A stretch of DNA of 64,000 nt from Mesorhizobium sp. L-8-3 (GTDB lineage: Bacteria; Pseudomonadota; Alphaproteobacteria; Rhizobiales; Rhizobiaceae). How positions within the stretch are numbered: the stretch's first letter is position 1; every line of letters starts with the position of its first letter. Below are positions 59,846 to 64,000 of this stretch, piece after piece. Location of the stretch: NCBI RefSeq assembly GCF_016756615.1, contig NZ_AP023262.1, positions 4,713,501 through 4,777,500 on the forward strand, in the 5' to 3' direction. The notes beneath the pieces are model-generated. The model did not search any database and was not told the origin of the DNA. It was given only the letters and a program-made list of their open reading frames with translations. Position numbers and translations under genes: made by a program.

Positions 59846-62800
59846 CTACCGAAGCCGCCCGCTCGCATGCGCGAGCATGGTATAGACCTTGCCCGTGTCG
59901 GAGGTGAGATAGGTCTGCGTCATGATGTTGTCGCGATCGTTGCGGGCGACGTCACGCAGGAGCTTCTCGAAATCGTCGCAATAGCGGTCCACGGCGGCGC
60001 GGAACTCCGCCTCCGACTGGTACTTGCGGCGGATGTCGTCGAAGGTCTGCTGGCCCTTCAGCGTGTAGAGGCGACGGGTGAAGACGTCGCGCTCGCCGCG
60101 GCGGTAGCGATCCCACAGTTCAATCGAGGCTTCGTGATCGATCGCGCGGGCGATGTCGACAGACAGAGAGTTCAGCGATTCCACCACATGGAGCGGCGAG
60201 CGCTGCGCCGGCGCGGCGCGGGGCGTCGTCTCGGCCACGGTCGTCGCCGCGGCAGCCCCGCTTTCGTCGCGGGAAGCGCCGCGCAGCAGGTCGCTCACCC
60301 AGCCGCTCTGCTGCGCGCCCTCACGCGGTCGGGCTGCGGAACGGTCCGGGTCGAGCGTGCGCCGCTCGGGTGCCGCCGCCGGAGCCGGCTGGGCACGCCG
60401 CGGCGGCTCGGGCGCGCGAGCCGCCGGAGCCGTGGGAGCAGGCGCAGCGCGGCTGAGGCTGCGATCGCCGACATCGGTCGTGCGGCCGGAGCGCGCGACG
60501 ATATCGGACAGTTCCTTGAGAGCATTGATCTGCTCGGTCACGGCGCGGCGGATCGCGGTGGTCGACTCCTTGGCCTCGACCGGCATGTCGATGACGCCGC
60601 GCTTGAGTTCCGCGCGGGTCTGTTCGAGCTCGGTGCGGATCGTGCCGGCGGTCCTACGCATGTCCTCGGTCGCATCGGCGAAGCGCTGCGTGGCGGCTTC
60701 GACGACTTCGGCGATGGTAGCCCGGATCTTGTCGGCCGACGCCACGGTCCGCCCCTCGGCCTTGTCCAGCGCCTGGCCGACGAGGCCTTCGAACGACTTC
60801 ATCACCTTCTCCAGGTCCTCCGACTTCTTGACCAGCCCCACGGCCAGATCCTCCAGCGTCGTCTGACGCTCGAGGGTGTGCTCAAGATTGGACTGCGCCG
60901 AGGTCAGAAGATCAGAGGCGCTCGCAAGGAGGCGGCTGTGCTCGTCGAAGCGCGTTGCGATGGAAGCCACTTCCTTGAGCGTGTTCGACGACAGCTCCGT
61001 GAGGCGCTGCGTGTTGGAATCGACCAGCCGTGCCGAGCTCGCGAAGGTTTGCGCCGCCCGCTCCGTGGTTGTTGCGAAGCTGCGCGTGCTGGTGGTGAGA
61101 CGCTCGTCGATACCGGTGAGGTTCTCGGAGGCCAGCTCGATCAGCTCGCTCAGCTGGCGGCTGGACGCGCTGAGGCGGTCGATGAGGTCGGATACGCCCT
61201 TGGCCAGGCCCGAGCGGGCGCCATCGACGGCCGACAGCGTCTCGGCCGTGCGGTTGGCGAGCGCGTTGACCAGCGTGGCATTCTCCGCCCTCAGTCGCTC
61301 GGTCGCCTTGTCGGTGACCTCCTCCATGCTGCGCTGGAGTTCGCCGCCGCTCTGGGCGAAGCGGTCGACCAGCGGGCGGGCCGTCTCGTCGAGGATCTTG
61401 GTGATCTCGGCCGAGCGTGCCGCCAGCATGGCATTGAGCTCGCGGGTGTTGGCGCCGATGGTGCGCGCGGCCTCGTTGGTGCTCTGGCCGATATGCTGGC
61501 CGACCTTGGTGAAGGTTTCGGCGATCACGTCGGCGCGCGCCATGAGCTGGGTCTCGGCGGCCGAAACCTGCTCGCCGAGCTTCTGCCCGACCAGCGTGGC
61601 ACCCTGGGTGAGCCGCTCTTCCGCTGCCGCCATGCGCTGGCCGACGCGGGCGGCCGTGGCATCGGCGCTCGCGGCGAGCCGTTCGCCGGCTCCGGCGAGA
61701 GCGTCCTCGATCGACTGGGCACGCGCATCGAGATCCGCCGCGGCCTGCCTTGCGTGAGTGGCGATACGCTGCTCGTTGTCGGCGAAGACATTGGCGACGT
61801 CAGCGGCGTGGGCGCCGATCGTGGCGGCACTTTCGCTGACGCGCGCCGCGAGCTCGCGGTCGGCCGTCTCGAAGACCCGGCCGATCTCGATCGCACGGCC
61901 GGCAAGCGAAGCCGCCGTCTCGTTGACGCGTGCCGCGATGCGCTCGTCGGCCTGCTCGAAGACCTGTCCGATCTCGGCTGCACGACCGGAGAGTGCTGCG
62001 GCCGTCTGCTCGACACGCGAGGCGATCTGACGATCGGCCCTGTCGAACACCTGGCCGACATCGTCGGCGCGAGCGACCAGACTCTCGGCGGAGGCCGCGA
62101 CCCGTGCCGCCAGCCTCTCGTCGGCCTGCTCGAAGACCTTGCCGAATTCCGCGGCACGGCCGGAGAGCGCCTCGGCCGTCTGCTCGACGCGCGCTGCGAT
62201 CTTGTCGTCGGCGGCGGCGAAGACACGACCGATCTCGACGGCGCGTCCGCCGAGCGATGCCGCCGTCTCGTTGATGCGGGCGGCGATGCGCTCGTCCGCG
62301 CTCTCGAAGACACGGCTGATCTCGGCGGCGCGACCGGAGAGGGCTTCCGCAGTCTGCTCGACGCGGGCGGCGATCTGCTGGTCTGCATTGTCGAAGAGGC
62401 GGCCGATTTCGCCGGCACGACCGGCGAGCGCGTCGGCGGTGGCCGCGGCACGCTCTCCAAGCCTCTGGTCGGCTTCCTCGAAGCGCCGGACGACGTCGCC
62501 GGCCTGGCTGCCGAGGGTCGAGGCGCTTTCGGCGACGCGGGCCGCGAGCCGCTCGTCGGCCGCGTCGAAGATGCGGCCGAGCTCGGCCGCGCGGGCGGCC
62601 AGGGCCTCGGCGGACTCGCCGATGCGCAGGCCGAGCTTCTGGTCGGCCTCGTCGAAGTTGCGCAGTATGTCGCCTGCGCGGGCCGCGAGAGCCGAAGCGG
62701 ATTCGGCGGTGCGGGCCACGAGCTTCTGGTCGGCATCGTCGAAGACGCGGGCCATGTCCTCGGCACGCATCGACAGCAGACCCGCGGTCTCCTCGACCCG

Positions 62801-64000
62801 GGCGATCAGGTTGTCCGACGTCTCGGTGGCGCGGGCCGCAAGGCGCCGATCCGCGTCCTCGAAGGCCCGGGCGATGTCGCCGGCCCTTTCGAGCAGTTCC
62901 TCGGAAGTCTGGGCGGCACGCTCGGCGATCCGGCGATCGGCGTCGGTGAAGGCCTTGCCCGCTTCTTCGTTGAGAGCCGCAGTCACTTCCAGGACCTTCT
63001 CGCGCAGTGCTCCGGCAACCACCACCGCGCTGCGTTCCAGGACGCCGCGAACATTGTCTATGCCCGTGGCAAGCGCACGTTCCATCGTGCCGGTACGCTC
63101 CTCGATGACGCCCGTCTGGCGACGGAACGCCTCCTCGATCTTCTCGACATCGCTGGCGATCGCGTCGGTGATCAGACTGCGCCTGTCGGCGATGGTCTCG
63201 ATATGCTGCGACAGGGTGGCGTCCATGTCGCGGCGGGTCTCGGCCAGCCGGCCGAGATCTTCGTCCAGCGCCCTGGCGAGAAGGCTGCGGCCCTCGGCCA
63301 GCTTCCCGACATGGCCGGCGATGACCTCGTCGATCTCGGAGCGGGCCCCGGCGATCTTCTGCAGGTCCGCTTCCAGTGCGCCGCGCAGGATGTCGCGGCC
63401 TTCGGCCAGCTTCTCCACCTGGCCTGTGACAAGTCCGTCGATGCCAGCGCGGCTCTCGGCGATCTTGCCGAGATCGTCCTCCAGGGCCCTGGTGAGAATG
63501 TCGCGGCCTTCCGCCAGCCTCTCGACCTGGGCGGCGACAAGGCCGTCGATCTCGGAGCGGCTGTCGGAGAGCTTGCGCAGGTCCGCCTCGAGCGCCCTTG
63601 TGAGGAGATCGCGGCCTTCGGCGAGTTTTGCGACCTGGCCGGCGACGATGTCGTCGATGTTCGCGCGACTCTCGGCGATCTTCTGCAGATCGTCCTCCAG
63701 CGCGCGGCTGAGAACGTCGCGTCCTTCGGCGATCTTGCCGACCTGGGAGGCGACAAGACCGTCGATCTCGGCGCGGACGCCTGCGAGCTTGTTGAGGTCC
63801 GCCTCGAGCGCGCGACGCAGGATGTCACGGCCTTCCGCGAGCTTCTCGACCTGGCCCGAGACGATGCCGTCGATGCCGGCCCGCGTCTCGGCGATCTTCT
63901 GGAGATCTTCTTCCAGCGCTCGCTTGAGCAAATCGCGGCCTTCGTTCAGCCGCTCGAGCTGCCCGGTGACGATGTCGTCGATGCTGGTGCGGCTCTCGGC
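59846..64000 (-). CDS. giant repeat/coiled-coil protein resembling growth pole ring protein GPR/RgsE (5' end outside window)
   Basis: The frame is open from the right window edge to the TAA/TGA-type stop at 59846, so at least 1,384 residues are visible and the N-terminus is missing. It has four parts: tandem 36-residue repeats (63166-64000), a second helical stretch, 29-residue repeats of the ADERLAARVxETAxxLxGRA type (about 61770-62950), a coiled coil with SNTLKEVASIATRFDEHSRL, and then a Pro/Ala-rich linker before a conserved C-terminal domain (ARAIDHEASIELWDRYRRGE, then YLTSDTGKVYTMLAHASGRL). This apolipoprotein-like make-up with that C-terminus matches the GPR protein of Agrobacterium and RgsE of Sinorhizobium, which form a ring at the growth pole. 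Identity is by resemblance, not search. Confidence 0.8.
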   Translation of the reverse strand, partial: AESRTSIDDIVTGQLERLNEGRDLLKRALEEDLQKIAETRAGIDGIVSGQVEKLAEGRDILRRALEADLNKLAGVRAEIDGLVASQVGKIAEGRDVLSRALEDDLQKIAESRANIDDIVAGQVAKLAEGRDLLTRALEADLRKLSDSRSEIDGLVAAQVERLAEGRDILTRALEDDLGKIAESRAGIDGLVTGQVEKLAEGRDILRGALEADLQKIAGARSEIDEVIAGHVGKLAEGRSLLARALDEDLGRLAETRRDMDATLSQHIETIADRRSLITDAIASDVEKIEEAFRRQTGVIEERTGTMERALATGIDNVRGVLERSAVVVAGALREKVLEVTAALNEEAGKAFTDADRRIAERAAQTSEELLERAGDIARAFEDADRRLAARATETSDNLIARVEETAGLLSMRAEDMARVFDDADQKLVARTAESASALAARAGDILRNFDEADQKLGLRIGESAEALAARAAELGRIFDAADERLAARVAESASTLGSQAGDVVRRFEEADQRLGERAAATADALAGRAGEIGRLFDNADQQIAARVEQTAEALSGRAAEISRVFESADERIAARINETAASLGGRAVEIGRVFAAADDKIAARVEQTAEALSGRAAEFGKVFEQADERLAARVAASAESLVARADDVGQVFDRADRQIASRVEQTAAALSGRAAEIGQVFEQADERIAARVNETAASLAGRAIEIGRVFETADRELAARVSESAATIGAHAADVANVFADNEQRIATHARQAAADLDARAQSIEDALAGAGERLAASADATAARVGQRMAAAEERLTQGATLVGQKLGEQVSAAETQLMARADVIAETFTKVGQHIGQSTNEAARTIGANTRELNAMLAARSAEITKILDETARPLVDRFAQSGGELQRSMEEVTDKATERLRAENATLVNALANRTAETLSAVDGARSGLAKGVSDLIDRLSASSRQLSELIELASENLTGIDERLTTSTRSFATTTERAAQTFASSARLVDSNTQRLTELSSNTLKEVASIATRFDEHSRLLASASDLLTSAQSNLEHTLERQTTLEDLAVGLVKKSEDLEKVMKSFEGLVGQALDKAEGRTVASADKIRATIAEVVEAATQRFADATEDMRRTAGTIRTELEQTRAELKRGVIDMPVEAKESTTAIRRAVTEQINALKELSDIVARSGRTTDVGDRSLSRAAPAPTAPAARAPEPPRRAQPAPAAAPERRTLDPDRSAARPREGAQQSGWVSDLLRGASRDESGAAAATTVAETTPRAAPAQRSPLHVVESLNSLSVDIARAIDHEASIELWDRYRRGERDVFTRRLYTLKGQQTFDDIRRKYQSEAEFRAAVDRYCDDFEKLLRDVARNDRDNIMTQTYLTSDTGKVYTMLAHASGRLR
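61770..62950 (-). repeat. 87-bp (29-residue) tandem repeats in the GPR-like gene
   Basis: About thirteen units with the pattern AD-x-x-(I/L)-AARV then SGRAxEIxxVF. Most units have exactly 29 residues; the second carries an 11-residue insertion. Units 7-8 and 11-12 are near copies of each other, pointing to duplication of a 58-residue pair. They lie inside the coding frame. Confidence 0.85.
63166..64000 (-). repeat. 108-bp (36-residue) tandem repeats in the GPR-like gene
   Basis: At least seven units with the pattern RALExDLxKIAExRAxID then a QVxKLAEGRDIL end. Odd units (EDDL/KIAESRA/GQVEKL) and even units (EADL/KLxxxRxEID/AQVxK) alternate, so a 72-residue pair is the higher unit. The block continues beyond the window edge. 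Confidence 0.85.

Noticed and set aside
61770-64000. Regular 87-bp and 108-bp repeats as a CRISPR or satellite array
   Set aside because: Units are in frame, vary at the DNA level and keep a protein pattern; there are no unique spacers.

Overview
The window looks like a chromosomal segment of a GC-rich alphaproteobacterium of the Rhizobiales, most like Mesorhizobium and other Phyllobacteriaceae. The reasons are: a class II DAHP synthase, a STAS-MlaE type lipid-transport operon, rhizobial-style palindromic intergenic repeats, many TRAP and ABC uptake systems, and at the right edge a giant repeat protein resembling the growth-pole ring proteins (GPR/RgsE) of polar-growing Rhizobiales. Family assignments come from reading the translations; no database search was possible.

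Region by region. 1-10.7 kb is a catabolic and uptake block: the tail of an IclR regulator, an EamA exporter, a KstD-like flavoprotein and an SDR dehydrogenase, divergent from a DctPQM TRAP transporter, then a TAXI-type TRAP system with a fused permease. 11.2-13.7 kb is a polar amino-acid ABC importer (two permeases and a binding protein) without a local ATPase. 13.9-18.8 kb holds molybdenum cofactor genes (an overlapping MFS-mobA-mobB unit, then moaA) around a DMT transporter and a frameshifted secreted-protein pseudogene. 19-24.5 kb has DUF971, an FMN-binding PPOX-like protein, MsrQ, a MarR/hydrolase divergent pair with twin perfect operators, and an L,D-transpeptidase. 24.5-27.1 kb is an RTX metalloprotease with an inserted PPC domain. 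A tRNA-Val(CAC) with a clear promoter follows, then gph, rpiA, a DUF2059 protein and glutathione reductase.

At 32.9-34.3 kb an intact ISAzo13-family element (18-bp inverted repeats, 3-bp TTA duplication) sits in a palindrome upstream of aroG. 36-43.4 kb contains a GGDEF protein, a GFA-like zinc protein, a LigB-type dioxygenase, diacylglycerol kinase, a DedA/DUF1003 pair, a DNA glycosylase and NAD synthetase. At 44.1 kb a strong promoter drives a structured leader with a 13-codon upstream ORF ahead of an ABC exporter; glutamyl-tRNA synthetase follows. 47.6-52 kb encodes a secreted DUF2865 protein, malic enzyme MaeB and an SDR protein lacking the usual catalytic Tyr and Lys.

52-64 kb is dominated by the cell envelope: an LpxH-like phosphoesterase, an MFS transporter, an Ala-Glu epimerase (murein recycling), the mlaEFD-lipoprotein operon, and the convergent GPR-like protein, which is cut by the window end. 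The envelope cluster and the leader-controlled ABC exporter are the places most worth following up.
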